Source: Acinetobacter sp. ANC 3903 (lineage in GTDB: Bacteria; Pseudomonadota; Gammaproteobacteria; Pseudomonadales; Moraxellaceae). From it: 64,000 nt of DNA. The stretch's first letter is position 1, and each line of letters starts with the position of its first letter. Made by a program: the position numbers and the translations under genes. Below the pieces are notes generated by a model, which searched no databases, had not been told where the DNA came from, and saw only the letters and a list, made by a program, of their open reading frames with translations. The DNA lies in assembly GCF_002135315.1 (NCBI RefSeq), contig NZ_NEGA01000007.1, positions 62,001 through 126,000 of the forward strand, written 5' to 3'. Positions 48,401-57,717 of this stretch are shown here, piece after piece.

Positions 48401-48757
48401 TCACAGCTTGAAACTAAAGCAGAAGCAGCGGTAACAAAAGCGGTGAAATCATCAAAAAATACCGATACATATACCGTAAAGCCGGGTGAGTCTTTAAATG
48501 CCATTGCCAATCGGGTCGGTGTATCGGTTGCCGAATTGGCAGCGATGAATGATTTGAATGCACGTGCTGGTTTGCGTGTTGGTCAGCAGATTGTGCTGCC
48601 TAAAACTGTGGTTGAATATAAAATCAAACGTGGTGACACTCTGATCGGGTTAGCTAACCGTTATGGTCTGGATAGCGCGAAACTCGCAGAAATGAATGAT
48701 ATGCAACCCAATAAACAATTGCGTATTGGTGAAGTGATTAAAGTTCCAAACTTATAA
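45482..48757 (+). CDS. mltD: MltD-like lytic transglycosylase with eight LysM domains
   Basis: 1091 aa. Lipobox LTGC in the signal peptide (VLGSALTALGLTGC). The SLT domain has the catalytic Glu155 in LLPIIESSYDP and MWQFIPSTGRIYG, then LALAAYNAGPGRI. A LysM-like segment follows, then a Thr/Pro-rich linker, then eight LysM domains from ~592 to the C-terminus, each with Y(T/V)V..GD.L. .IA … LRVGQ.L. E. coli MltD has two. Cuts the glycan backbone of peptidoglycan at the outer membrane. Start uncertain: GTG at 45410 would add 24 residues. Confidence 0.9.
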   Translation: MYKPTAILCQPTLPNFLKITVLGSALTALGLTGCSSSQSVTHGSKSKMVGSSGYLDTDSLDSLEDLLSATDMSAVEGDRLLILKHGDVWKRMTVGFKMDQSHWDTRIEAQRGWFVSRQPYLDRLSARASRYLYHTVKEAERRGLPTELALLPIIESSYDPAATSSAAAAGMWQFIPSTGRIYGLRQTSLYDGRRDVVESTRAAYEFLGGLYNQFGSWELALAAYNAGPGRIQQAINRNKAAGLPTDYWSLKLPQETMNYVPRFLAVAQIIKNPNAYGVSLPPIANRPHFREVPVGPVSLNEVASVTGLSRAELYQLNPGHRGDWIDDQSPMKIIIPADLSPAIDARLKKLSPNSGTLWASTAKPFTPERSNPPELNTQVINPVKTAPPVLTASTTKTSQPVSSTPVKAVNPVTVTKPSTKTRMATPQGADALASFAANSDIPSAPRIPVAVSQVANVKPVTVEPPLSAAEREQIMAAVKADGENKTVEQVLQPVASKAEQEKVVAEIKAIAPQGTEIVDPFDGKIKLTAIQTSLSVAEQQGKELTKGFAYPKGVAENTKPDSDEAKRNQGKNYVKTDTEIVVVAPKGKRTTYTVQQGDTLAVIAMKNGLNWRDVAKWNQIDPNSPLYVGTSIYLYDAKPQSTETSGSKFKAQPETYVVQANDSLTGVASQFGLSVKQLAEYNNLSVSSGLRVGQKLSLKETAQSNSDTAETKTNNSKSTAKVKTKPYVVKRGEYLKLIADRYALSNQELADLTSGLTAGSSLMVGQKINVPLHEVANKVDNKPEEKVSLVKIDPVVIEPSYKTENYQVQRGDTLSSIAAKSKISVTELAQLNKISHTHGLQVGQSLKIPASSTVPDSYTVQSGDSLSAISAKYNLGMDYIANINGINRNTGLRVGQRLKLSGEEPVAAPNKADVKVEKVSFEKSDSHVVKPGETLSSIAKKYHLQLDYLAALNGLTRNSSVRIGQRLKIEGDLSQLETKAEAAVTKAVKSSKNTDTYTVKPGESLNAIANRVGVSVAELAAMNDLNARAGLRVGQQIVLPKTVVEYKIKRGDTLIGLANRYGLDSAKLAEMNDMQPNKQLRIGEVIKVPNL

Positions 48758-48783
48758 TAATGCAAAGACAGGGAGTCGTTTAG

Positions 48784-50622
48784 ATGTCATTTGCTATCGC
48801 AAAACGCTTGAGTTTTGCCTGTGGGATGAGTCTGTTGACTCAAGGGTTGTGGGCTGCCGTGCAGACCACTCCCTACATTGCAGTACATAGCCAGCCGAAA
48901 TATGCCGGCTTGTCAGTCATGCCTTATGCCAATGCCCGAGCGCCTAAAGGCGGTTATTTAAGTACCGCTAGCAATGGTACTTTTGACAATCTAAACAGTA
49001 TGAATGGCAAAGGCAGCTCAACGGATGGGGTGGAATTTCTGTTTGATTCGCTGATGTCGAATTCGCTGGATGAGCCGGGGGTGATGTATCCCTTGCTTGC
49101 CGAAAAAGTGACTTATGATCCTGAGCAAACCAAATACGTCATTTTTCATCTCAATCCCAAAGCGCGTTTTAGTGATGGCAGTGAAGTGACTGCACAAGAC
49201 GTCAAATTCAGTTTTGATACCTATAAAACCAAGTCTAATCCGGGACTGCAGATGTATCTGGCCGACCTGGATAAAACTGAAGTGTTGTCCAAATATGCGG
49301 TCAAGATGAGTTTTAAGTCTGGCAATAATTCGGAAATGCCGCTGATTCTTGCACAAATGCCGATCTATTCCAAAAAGGATTGGCAGAATAAGAATTTCAC
49401 CCGAGTGACCATGCAACCTATTTTAGGTTCCGGTCCGTATCTGATTGACCGTATCGATGCAGGTCGAAGTATTAGCTATAAACGCAATCCCAAATACTGG
49501 GGCAAAGATTTACCAGTAAACACAGGGCGTTATAACTTTGACCGTTTGAAGTATGTCTACTACCGCAATCTGGACATTGCTTTTGAAGGTTTTAAGTCGG
49601 GCCAATATACCTTGCATGAAGAATTTACTGCGCGTAAATGGGTGACTGAATATCATTTTCCTGCGGTCAAAGCAGGCATGGTGGTGAAATACAGGTTCCA
49701 GCACCATAACCCCATCCCAACGCAAAGCTTTGTGTTTAATACCCGTCGTGCGCCTTTTCAAGACATTAAATTCCGCCAAGCGATTACTTATGCTTACGAT
49801 TTTGAATGGCAAAACAAGGCGCTGTTCTATGGCCAGTATCAACGGCTACAGAGTTATTTTGCCAACAGTGAACTGGAAGCCAAAGGCACGCCAAACCCTG
49901 TGGAGCTGGCAATTTTAAAACCCTATTTAGCCAGACTGAATCCCATTCAGCGGCAGGGTGTGTTGAAGAATTGGAAATATCCGGTTTCCGATGCCAGCGG
50001 GTTTAACCGCAATAATCTGCTCACAGCACGTCAGCTACTTATAAAAGCTGGTTATACCTTTAAAAATGGTCGTTTGCTTGATACCAAAGGCAAGCCGATT
50101 CGGATTGAATTTTTGATTCATCAGGATGGTTTGCAGCGTACCTTAATGCCCTTTATCCGCAATATGAAACGTTTGGGTGTAGAGGTTGCGATCCGCCATG
50201 TGGATGTGCCGCAATATATCGAGCGTATGCGCAGCAAGGATTTTGACATGACCACCAGTGTAATGCCGCAATCGCTCAATCCGGGCAATGAACAGGCACA
50301 GTTCTGGGGCAGTGCCTCGGCAGATCAGCCGGGTAATTACAACTATGCAGGCATTAAAAATCCGGTGATTGATGCGGTGGTTCAGCAGGTGATCCATGCG
50401 CCGAATCGTGAGCAACTGGTACTCAGAACCAGGGTGCTGGATCGTTTATTGCGTGCCGGTTATTATCAGATTCCGACCTATGGTAAGGGTGAAAACTGGT
50501 TTGCCTACTGGAACATGTATCATCAACCGAAAGTGAAACCGAAGCTCTCATCCGGTATTGACTATTGGTGGAGTGATGCCGAACAAGCGAAAAAAGTCAC
50601 TCAATATTTACGTCAGAAATAA
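48784..50622 (+). CDS. yejA: YejA-type peptide-binding protein
   Basis: 612 aa, signal peptide cleaved around LWAA|VQT. Family 5 solute-binding fold: GTFDNLNSMNGKG, FLFDSLMSNSL and GDDV-like VTAQDVKFSFDTYKTK, plus KFRQAITYAYDFEWQN. Feeds the YejBEF ABC importer (periplasm). First gene of the operon, 27 bp after mltD. Confidence 0.9.
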   Translation: MSFAIAKRLSFACGMSLLTQGLWAAVQTTPYIAVHSQPKYAGLSVMPYANARAPKGGYLSTASNGTFDNLNSMNGKGSSTDGVEFLFDSLMSNSLDEPGVMYPLLAEKVTYDPEQTKYVIFHLNPKARFSDGSEVTAQDVKFSFDTYKTKSNPGLQMYLADLDKTEVLSKYAVKMSFKSGNNSEMPLILAQMPIYSKKDWQNKNFTRVTMQPILGSGPYLIDRIDAGRSISYKRNPKYWGKDLPVNTGRYNFDRLKYVYYRNLDIAFEGFKSGQYTLHEEFTARKWVTEYHFPAVKAGMVVKYRFQHHNPIPTQSFVFNTRRAPFQDIKFRQAITYAYDFEWQNKALFYGQYQRLQSYFANSELEAKGTPNPVELAILKPYLARLNPIQRQGVLKNWKYPVSDASGFNRNNLLTARQLLIKAGYTFKNGRLLDTKGKPIRIEFLIHQDGLQRTLMPFIRNMKRLGVEVAIRHVDVPQYIERMRSKDFDMTTSVMPQSLNPGNEQAQFWGSASADQPGNYNYAGIKNPVIDAVVQQVIHAPNREQLVLRTRVLDRLLRAGYYQIPTYGKGENWFAYWNMYHQPKVKPKLSSGIDYWWSDAEQAKKVTQYLRQK

Positions 50623-50661
50623 ACAATAAGTCATAACGCAGGCACAAGGAACACTGTTTCG

Positions 50662-51726
50662 ATGGGCATATATATACTAAAAAGACTGCTGCTGATTATT
50701 CCCACACTGTTTTTCATTTTATTGATTAACTTTGTGGTGATTCAGATTGCACCCGGCGGGCCAGTCGAACAGGCGATTCAACAGGCGGAAACTTTTCAGG
50801 GGCTAGGTGCTACCGGGGGGGAAACAGCAAATGCCAAAAGTAATTATCAGGGTGCCAAAGGTTTAAGCGCAGAAATGGTAGAAAAGATTAAGGCCCAATA
50901 TGGTTTTGATCAGCCTGCGCATATCCGCTTCTGGAACATGTTGAAAAGTTATACCCATTTTGATTTTGGCAACAGTTTTTTTAAAGATAAACCTGTGACC
51001 CAATTGCTGTGGGAAAAAATGCCGGTATCGCTGTCTTTGGGTCTGTGGAGCACTTTGCTGATTTATCTGGTGTCTATTCCTCTGGGGATTAAAAAAGCCC
51101 GTCAGCATGGCATGCTGTTCGATAAATCTACTTCGCTATTACTCGCGATTGGCTATGCAGTACCTTCTTTTGTTTTTGCAGTGTTGCTGATTGTGTTCTT
51201 TGCCGGGGGATCATATTTTCAATGGTTTCCACTACAGGGTCTGGTCTCGGAAAATTTTCACAGCTTAAGCTGGCTGGGCAAAATCAAAGACTATTTCTGG
51301 CATATGACTTTGCCTTTACTGGCGATGGTGATTGGCGGTTTTGCCAGCCTCACGTATTTAACCAAATATTCTTTTATGGAAGAGCTGAGCAAGCAATATG
51401 TCTTGGCGGCACGTTCAAAAGGCTTAAGTGAGTCACGGGTGCTGTATGGCCATGTGTTTCGCAATGCCATGCTGATTGTGATTGCCGGTTTGCCTGAAGC
51501 GCTGATTGGCATTTTCTTTGTCGGCAACCTGTTTATTGAAATCATTTTCAATCTGGACGGTTTGGGACTGCTCGGGTTTGAAGCGATTCAACAACGAGAT
51601 TATCCGGTGATTTTCGGCACACTATTCTTATTTACCTTACTCGGTCTGGTGCTGCGATTAATCAGTGATGTGTTATATCAGGTGATTGACCCGCGTATTA
51701 ATTTTGAATCGCGAGGTGCAGAATAA
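50662..51726 (+). CDS. yejB: YejB-type ABC permease
   Basis: 354 aa, six membrane spans. Starts MGIYILKRLLLIIPTLFFIL and ends with the DppB/OppB motif VLYQVIDPRINFESRG. The EAA loop is YVLAARSKGLSESRVLYGHV. Overlaps the next gene by 1 base. Confidence 0.92.
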   Translation: MGIYILKRLLLIIPTLFFILLINFVVIQIAPGGPVEQAIQQAETFQGLGATGGETANAKSNYQGAKGLSAEMVEKIKAQYGFDQPAHIRFWNMLKSYTHFDFGNSFFKDKPVTQLLWEKMPVSLSLGLWSTLLIYLVSIPLGIKKARQHGMLFDKSTSLLLAIGYAVPSFVFAVLLIVFFAGGSYFQWFPLQGLVSENFHSLSWLGKIKDYFWHMTLPLLAMVIGGFASLTYLTKYSFMEELSKQYVLAARSKGLSESRVLYGHVFRNAMLIVIAGLPEALIGIFFVGNLFIEIIFNLDGLGLLGFEAIQQRDYPVIFGTLFLFTLLGLVLRLISDVLYQVIDPRINFESRGAE

Positions 51727-52739
51727 TGTCACCTTTAATGCAGGCGCGTTTCAAGCGCTTTCAAGAAAACAGACTGGGTTTTGCTTGCCTGATTGTGTTT
51801 GCCATTATTTTTGTATTGTCGCTGGCTTCAGAATTGATTGCCAACGATAAACCGCTGCTGGTGAAATACGATCATTCACTTTATGTACCCGTCTTAAAAT
51901 CTTATCCAGAAACGACTTTTGGTGGCGTGTTTGAAACCGAAGCCGATTATAAAGATCCAGCGGTGCAGCAACTGATCAATGCTAATGGCTGGGCAGTGTG
52001 GCCCCTGATTAAATATTCCTACCAAACACCTAACTTGGAACTAGCTGTACCGGTACCCTCTGCACCGACTTCACAAAACTGGCTAGGCACCGATGATCAG
52101 GGCCGCGATGTACTGGCCCGTATTCTCTATGGTTTGCGGGTATCTCTGCTGTTTGGTTTTGCGCTCACGATTGCATCAGCACTTTTAGGCATTGCCGTGG
52201 GAGCTATTCAGGGCTATTACGGTGGGTGGATCGATCTGCTTGGGCAGCGCATTCTGGAAGTATGGGGTGGTTTGCCGATGTTATTCATGGTGATGATTCT
52301 GGTCAGCATGTTTACTCCAAATGTCTATTGGCTATTTCTGATTATGCTGTTATTTGGCTGGACCACCCTGGTGGGTTTGGTGCGGGCCGAGTTTTTAAAG
52401 GCTCGTAATCTGGATTATGTGCGTGCTGCACGCAGTCTGGGAGTCACAGACCGGACCATTATGCTGCGCCACATCTTGCCGAATGCCATGAGCTCCAGCC
52501 TGTCGCAGTTACCGTTTATGTTGACCGCAAACATCACTGCACTGACGGCCTTGGATTTCCTGGGTTACGGTTTACCGCCAGATGCAGCCTCTTTGGGTGA
52601 ATTGCTGTTGCAAGGCAAATCCAACCTGAATTCACCGTGGCTTGCGTTGTCCGGCTTCTTTACTTTGGCTATCGTCTTATCTTTATTGATTTATATTGGG
52701 GAGGCGACACGCGATGCATTCGATCCAAGACGCCAATAA
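51726..52739 (+). CDS. yejE: YejE-type ABC permease
   Basis: 337 aa. NWLGTDDQGRDVLARILYGLRVSL at the start of the permease core, the EAA motif DYVRAARSLGVTDRTIMLRHILPNA, and six spans. Usual length for YejE. Confidence 0.93.
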   Translation: MSPLMQARFKRFQENRLGFACLIVFAIIFVLSLASELIANDKPLLVKYDHSLYVPVLKSYPETTFGGVFETEADYKDPAVQQLINANGWAVWPLIKYSYQTPNLELAVPVPSAPTSQNWLGTDDQGRDVLARILYGLRVSLLFGFALTIASALLGIAVGAIQGYYGGWIDLLGQRILEVWGGLPMLFMVMILVSMFTPNVYWLFLIMLLFGWTTLVGLVRAEFLKARNLDYVRAARSLGVTDRTIMLRHILPNAMSSSLSQLPFMLTANITALTALDFLGYGLPPDAASLGELLLQGKSNLNSPWLALSGFFTLAIVLSLLIYIGEATRDAFDPRRQ

Positions 52740-54303
52740 TCCGCCAGCTCTGCTCAGCGTTCAGCATTTAAATATTCAGCATGCAGATCACCTGCTGGTA
52801 GCTGACCTGAATTTTCAGCTGCATGCAGGTGAAACCATTGCCTTAGTCGGTGAAAGTGGTTCGGGTAAATCGATTAGCAGTCTGGCCTTGCTGGGGCTTT
52901 TGCCGAGTACTTTAAAGATTCAAGGTCAGGCTTGGTTGGGACAGCAAAATCTGTTGGCGCTGAAAACTGAACAGCTGCGCCAAATTCGCGGCCAGAAAAT
53001 TGCCATGATTTTTCAGGAACCGATGACCGCTTTAAACCCGTTGCATCGGGTGGAAAAAATCATTGGTGAAACCTTATTGCTGCAAGGCTGGTCTAAACAG
53101 AAGACCCGGGCACGCATTATCGAATTACTCAAGGATGTCGGAATTCCCGATCCTGAAGATAAATTGTGCCGTTATCCGCATGAGCTTTCCGGCGGGCAGC
53201 GTCAGCGCGTGATGATCGCCATGGCCTTGGCGCTAGATCCTGATATTTTAATTGCCGATGAACCGACTACGGCATTGGATGTAACGCTACAGGCACAGAT
53301 TTTAAAACTGTTGAAATCCTTACAGCAAAGCCGAAATATGGCGATGATTTTGATCAGTCATGATCTCAATCTGGTACGTCGCTATGCCGATCAGGTCATT
53401 GTGATGAATAAAGGTGTGGTGGAAGAACAGGGCAGTGTTACCGAAATCTTTAAACACCCAAAACAAGCCTATACCCGTGACTTACTGAATCATGATTTTG
53501 GTGAGGCGCTGCACATTGCAGAGGCTGAAAATTTATTAAGTTTAAATCATGTTGCGGTGAAGTTTCCGATCAAGCAGGGATTGTTGAACCGGGTCAAAGA
53601 TTATTTTGTCGCGGTAGAACCTTTGGATTTGCAGTTAATGCAAGGCGAGTCGATTGGCATTGTCGGCGAAAGCGGTTCAGGTAAAAGTTCGCTGGCCTTG
53701 GCGATTACCCGCCTGATTAAAAGTGATGGTGAAATTGTGCTGCTCGGCACCGATTTAAACCAGTGCAATGAAAAGCAGTTACGGCCTTTACGTGCTGATT
53801 TCCAGATTGTGTTTCAAGACCCGTTTAGCAGTTTAAACCCACGATTAAACGTGGAACAAACCATTGGTGAAGGCCTAGGCTTAAAAAAATTCTCTGCCAT
53901 GGAAATATCACAGCGCATTGATGAGGCACTGGAAAAAGTCGAATTGCCGATCAGCTTTAGAAGTCGTTATCCACATGAGTTGTCAGGTGGACAGCGTCAG
54001 CGTGTCGCCTTGGCACGAGCCTTGGTCTTACGACCGAAGTTACTGATACTGGATGAACCGACCTCGGCACTGGACCGTACCACCCAGCGTGCCATCGTGA
54101 AATTGCTCAGACGCTTGCAGCAAGAGCATCAGATCAGTTATTTGTTTATCAGCCATGACCTACAAGTAGTGAAGGCGCTGTGTCAAAAAGTGCTGGTATT
54201 GCGGCATGCGCAAGTGATGGAATTTCAAAACACTGAACAATTATTTTTAAATCCGCAAACTGAATATACCCAGCAGCTTATAGAGGCCAGTCAGTATGTT
54301 TAA
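52714..54303 (+). CDS. yejF: YejF-type dual ABC ATPase
   Basis: 529 aa, two nucleotide-binding domains in tandem. Walker [12 protein letters not shown] and [11 protein letters not shown], signature [13 protein letters not shown] and [14 protein letters not shown], Walker [14 protein letters not shown] and [12 protein letters not shown]. The ATG is supported by GGGGAGG; overlaps yejE by 26 bp. Confidence 0.93.
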   Translation: MHSIQDANNPPALLSVQHLNIQHADHLLVADLNFQLHAGETIALVGESGSGKSISSLALLGLLPSTLKIQGQAWLGQQNLLALKTEQLRQIRGQKIAMIFQEPMTALNPLHRVEKIIGETLLLQGWSKQKTRARIIELLKDVGIPDPEDKLCRYPHELSGGQRQRVMIAMALALDPDILIADEPTTALDVTLQAQILKLLKSLQQSRNMAMILISHDLNLVRRYADQVIVMNKGVVEEQGSVTEIFKHPKQAYTRDLLNHDFGEALHIAEAENLLSLNHVAVKFPIKQGLLNRVKDYFVAVEPLDLQLMQGESIGIVGESGSGKSSLALAITRLIKSDGEIVLLGTDLNQCNEKQLRPLRADFQIVFQDPFSSLNPRLNVEQTIGEGLGLKKFSAMEISQRIDEALEKVELPISFRSRYPHELSGGQRQRVALARALVLRPKLLILDEPTSALDRTTQRAIVKLLRRLQQEHQISYLFISHDLQVVKALCQKVLVLRHAQVMEFQNTEQLFLNPQTEYTQQLIEASQYV

Positions 54304-54308
54304 ATATA

Positions 54309-54328
54309 CTGACAAGGTATATTGTCAG
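54309..54328. other. Hairpin after yejF
   Basis: CTGACAA and TTGTCAG around 6 nt, directly after the yejF stop. No T run follows, so it may be an mRNA-end stabiliser rather than a terminator. Confidence 0.4.
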
Positions 54329-54403
54329 AATAGTCATTGACGGATTGCAGAATACGTTTAGGGTATTAAAGCTAAATAAATACAAATAAATCAGGATTGA
54401 GAT

Positions 54404-55648
54404 ATGAGTCATCTAGCTGAAGCAACCAGCATTCGAAATACCACTTTTAAAAATAGAATTATCAAAGCTGCGATGAGTGAGGCTTTGGCAAATGATGCAG
54501 GTCAGCCCAGCCAGTTACATTTTAATCTATATGAAGCTTGGGCCAAAGGTGGTTTGGGTTGTGCCATTACCGGAAATGTGATGGTGGATTTTCGTGCCAA
54601 GAATGAACCGGGCGTGGTGGTGGTTGAATCAGAACGTGATTTGGCCGAGCTACAGCAATGGGCACAACTAGGCAAGAAATATGGCATGGTGCAGCTGATT
54701 CAATTGTCTCATCCAGGCCGTCAGTGTCCTAAAGGTCTAAACAAGGAAACCGTCGCACCTTCAGCGGTAGCTTTCTCTCCGATGCTGGCAACCACATTTG
54801 GCACACCGCGTGAATTACGTGAAGATGAGATTCACGACATTATCCAGCGTTTTGCCACCTCTGCGCAAATCTGCGAGAAAGCTGGTTTTGAAGGCATACA
54901 GCTGCATGGTGCGCATGGTTATCTGATTAGCCAGTTTTTATCGCCTTTGACCAATAAACGTCAGGATCAATGGGGTGGTTCAATTGAAAACCGGATGCGC
55001 TTCCTGCTGGAAATTTACAAAGCGGTTCGTGCGGCAACCTCGGATCAATTTATCATTTCAGTCAAGCTGAACTCGGCCGATTTCCAACGTGGCGGCATTA
55101 CTGAAGAAGAAGTAGTTGCGGTCTTTAAAGCGATAGATGCAGCGGGAATCGACTTGATTGAAATTTCTGGCGGAACTTATGAAGCTCCGGCTATGGCGGG
55201 CGCGAAAGAAGATAAGCGCAAAGCCAGTACCATTGCCCGTGAAGCCTATTTCCTCGATTTTGCCGAGAAAATTCGTAAAGAAGTGCAATGTCATTTAATG
55301 GTCACCGGTGGCTTCCGTACCGTAGAAGGAATGAACGCAGCACTGGACAGTGGTGCCTGTGATTTTATTGGTATTGCCCGTCCATTGGCGGTGGAAACCG
55401 ATTTAACTGACCGACTGATTGCTGGACAGGATGTGCGTTATGCGGTGAATAAAATCAAAACCGGCATTCCTATGGTCGATAAAATGGCAATTATGGAAAT
55501 TATCTGGTATGCCGCACAGTTTAAGGATATTGCGCGAGGTAAACGTCCAAATCCTAAACTGTCACCGCTCAAAGTTTTCTTGAAATATGCCAAAAATAAC
55601 ATTACTGCCATTATTAAAGGGCAGATTAATTCACGTCGTAGTGCTTAG
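54404..55648 (+). CDS. Old Yellow Enzyme family NADH:flavin oxidoreductase
   Basis: 414 aa. TIM-barrel FMN enzyme: N-terminal FKNRIIKAAMSEALA, QLSHPGRQCP, catalytic His pair in GIQLHGAHGYLISQFLSPLTNKR, and LMVTGGFRT. Reduces activated C=C bonds. Substrate unknown. Ribosome site AGGA before the ATG. Confidence 0.9.
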   Translation: MSHLAEATSIRNTTFKNRIIKAAMSEALANDAGQPSQLHFNLYEAWAKGGLGCAITGNVMVDFRAKNEPGVVVVESERDLAELQQWAQLGKKYGMVQLIQLSHPGRQCPKGLNKETVAPSAVAFSPMLATTFGTPRELREDEIHDIIQRFATSAQICEKAGFEGIQLHGAHGYLISQFLSPLTNKRQDQWGGSIENRMRFLLEIYKAVRAATSDQFIISVKLNSADFQRGGITEEEVVAVFKAIDAAGIDLIEISGGTYEAPAMAGAKEDKRKASTIAREAYFLDFAEKIRKEVQCHLMVTGGFRTVEGMNAALDSGACDFIGIARPLAVETDLTDRLIAGQDVRYAVNKIKTGIPMVDKMAIMEIIWYAAQFKDIARGKRPNPKLSPLKVFLKYAKNNITAIIKGQINSRRSA

Positions 55649-55650
55649 CG

Positions 55651-55860
55651 CTACCATGCTTTAGACCAATAAGACTGAAATTGCACAGCAGACCATTGTC
55701 CTTTCTCCAATGCATGTTGAAAGGCAGGTCTGCTTTAGATCTGTCGCAGATAACGCTGAATATGCTGTAGCGATGCAAATGCTGTATTCGATTGCATGCA
55801 GGCCAGTGGCGGAAACCAAAACAACAGATTTACACGTCTAAAATGATCATTGCTTAATAG
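55651..55860 (-). pseudogene. Remnant of a glutathione S-transferase C-terminus
   Basis: Minus-strand frame reads LLFWFPPLACMQSNTAFASL then QHIQRYLRQI, stop (55735–55737), SRPAFQHALEKGQWSA and SYWSKAW. The pattern (short helices, then xRPAFxxAL) is that of a GST C-terminal helical domain. The N-terminal thioredoxin half is missing and an in-frame stop interrupts it. Confidence 0.55.
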
Positions 55861-55921
55861 CTAGTTTTTTTAGATGTGCAGCAAAGATCAAGCAATATTG
55901 AAATTCAATCCATTTAAAAAC

Positions 55922-55955
55922 AAAAAAGCCTGATTCATGATGATCAGGCTTTTTT
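55922..55955. terminator. Bidirectional terminator before the tRNA-Glu pair
   Basis: GCCTGAT and ATCAGGC arms with A and T runs on both sides; the minus-strand direction ends the tRNA transcript. Confidence 0.85.
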
Positions 55956-55979
55956 GCTGAGATTTTGCAATCTCGAATA

Positions 55980-56055
55980 TGGCGACCCTACGGGGATTCG
56001 AACCCCGGTTACCGCCGTGAAAGGGCGATGTCCTAGGCCTCTAGACGATAGGGTC
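55980..56055 (-). tRNA. tRNA-Glu (UUC), copy 1
   Basis: 76 nt including encoded CCA. Acceptor GACCCTA/TAGGGTC, anticodon loop CTTTCAC with UUC, T loop GGTTCGAATCC. Discriminator G. Confidence 0.97.
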
Positions 56056-56065
56056 ATCTAAGTAT

Positions 56066-56141
56066 TGGCGTCCCTACGGGGATTCGAACCCCGGTTACCG
56101 CCGTGAAAGGGCGATGTCCTAGGCCTCTAGACGATAGGGAC
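56066..56141 (-). tRNA. tRNA-Glu (UUC), copy 2
   Basis: 76 nt with CCA. Same as copy 1 except acceptor pair 2:71 is swapped (GTCCCTA/TAGGGAC), a compensatory change. Only 10 bp from copy 1, so processed from one transcript. Confidence 0.97.
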
Positions 56142-56268
56142 GTTTCAGAGGTGGGCGTATAATAGGGTGGATAGCAGACCCTGTCAAACCTTTTTCCAGG
56201 ATAATTTTTAAAAACCCATTCAACTGAATAAAAATAAAACAAATATGTGAAAAGTACTTTGAAATGCA

Positions 56269-57162
56269 CTATTTTTCAGGCATTAAACCTTCAATGATGC
56301 TGTTGATCACGGCAGGATGTTGCAAGTAACCGCTAATACTATGCGGGTTTTGAAAGAAGGTGGTAATGGCCTGATTAATGATGGGGGGATCAAAATCGAA
56401 GGGCGGTTCAGACAATGGAAAAGCAGTCAAAAAATCATCTGGGGAATAAAAATTAAACCAGTCACCCTGCAGTTGAGGTGGTCTTGAAATCGGGGTGACG
56501 AGTTTTTCCTGAATGACTCTAAAAGCCAGGGGAGAGCCTAAGGTAATAAAGCGCTGAATTCTAAAATGGGGATATTGATGCAGCAGGTTATACGTAATGA
56601 CCGAACCGAGGGAATGCGCCACAATAATATGATCTAACTCAGGATGAAGGTAAGACATGATCCTGTGATGGACTTCATGCATGAAGTCTGGATTGGATAA
56701 ATACAGGTAAGTTTCAATCAGGAATTTACGGATAAATGTTTCATGCAGCTTGGGATAATGATTCAGAAATAGTGCCAGTTCTTTAAAGGTATGGTCTCTG
56801 GTGAGCGCGCTGAATACACTTAGGCGCTGGGTAAGTGATTCAGAATGTTCCGGATTAAAGATGGGTAAGGAGCGAATACAGGGTTTGTGTTCCTGCACCA
56901 TGGTGTCGTTATGTCCCAAATGAAAGGGAAGATGTAAATGTGCAATAGACTTGGGTAAAAAAGTATCCAGATCCAGGCTGTTATATAAATGATGTTTACT
57001 GAGCAAGTCTCCATAAAAGGGGAAACGTATTTCCAGAGAGTTAAGATCTATATTTTGCTGGGAATTGCGTAAGCCTGTCTGAAAAGCAGATAGCCAATGT
57101 TGTTTTAATGAGGGTTGATCATAATTCTGTTGATTCATGCCGTGAATAAAAATGATTTTCAT
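56269..57162 (-). CDS. Alpha/beta hydrolase, lipase-like
   Basis: 297 aa. FIHGMNQQNYDQPS at the N-terminus (oxyanion-hole HG), nucleophile elbow AHSLGSVITYNL and FITLGSPLAF. No signal peptide, cytoplasmic. Catalytic Asp/His likely in SPDDFLTAF and the C-terminal HPAV. Between the second and third tRNA-Glu genes, all on the minus strand. Substrate unknown. Confidence 0.7.
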   Translation of the reverse strand: MKIIFIHGMNQQNYDQPSLKQHWLSAFQTGLRNSQQNIDLNSLEIRFPFYGDLLSKHHLYNSLDLDTFLPKSIAHLHLPFHLGHNDTMVQEHKPCIRSLPIFNPEHSESLTQRLSVFSALTRDHTFKELALFLNHYPKLHETFIRKFLIETYLYLSNPDFMHEVHHRIMSYLHPELDHIIVAHSLGSVITYNLLHQYPHFRIQRFITLGSPLAFRVIQEKLVTPISRPPQLQGDWFNFYSPDDFLTAFPLSEPPFDFDPPIINQAITTFFQNPHSISGYLQHPAVINSIIEGLMPEK

Positions 57163-57483
57163 ACATGGTCAGAGTTTTTATAGAGGTGATTCTCTTGCTT
57201 TAGCTTAAAAAAAAGACCGGTACTTGACCACTCTTTTTATGTGTTAGTTTTGCTTATCATAAAAAATAGCTGTGATAGCAGGCCTTCTTATAAAGATCTG
57301 ATCGTTAAAAATTTAAGGAGATAATAATTGCTACAGGCTGCTTTTGTGCAATCACTTTTAGCAGATATTAAAGAGAGAATGGCTTAAAAAAATAGATAAA
57401 ACGAGTCGTTATCATGCAAACTAAAAATCTGCGATGGAATAATAATGAGAATTAAATTTTGAAAAATCGTATGGAACGATATA
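57163..57483. other. Gap before tRNA-Glu copy 3
   Basis: AT-rich; contains AAGGAG at 57315 followed by a TTG-initiated stretch of 19 codons ending at ~57387, which is too short to call. Nothing else recognised. Confidence 0.3.
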
Positions 57484-57559
57484 TGGCGACCCTACGGGGA
57501 TTCGAACCCCGGTTACCGCCGTGAAAGGGCGATGTCCTAGGCCTCTAGACGATAGGGTC
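57484..57559 (-). tRNA. tRNA-Glu (UUC), copy 3
   Basis: Identical to copy 1, including the encoded CCA. Confidence 0.97.
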
Positions 57560-57668
57560 GTTAGGAGGTGATGCGTATATTATGGAGTTTTCAGCGGACT
57601 GTCAAACCTGTAATTGTGTTATTTTTATAATATTGAATTAATTGCATAAAAAATGACAAGTCTGCAAG

Positions 57669-57696
57669 AAAAAAGCGCAGTTATTACACTGCGCTT
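57669..57696 (-). terminator. Terminator of the amino-acid permease gene
   Basis: Minus strand: AAGCGCAG, an 8-nt loop, CTGCGCTT, then a T run. Confidence 0.88.
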
Positions 57697-57717
57697 AATG
57701 GATCATACACGCTGGCA

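Noticed and set aside
56054..56269. Short reading frame on the minus strand
   Set aside because: Overlaps tRNA-Glu copies 1–2; coding content is incidental.
57315..57388. Strong AAGGAG followed by a TTG-started 19-codon frame
   Set aside because: Too short, no helix or homology, and TTG start weak.
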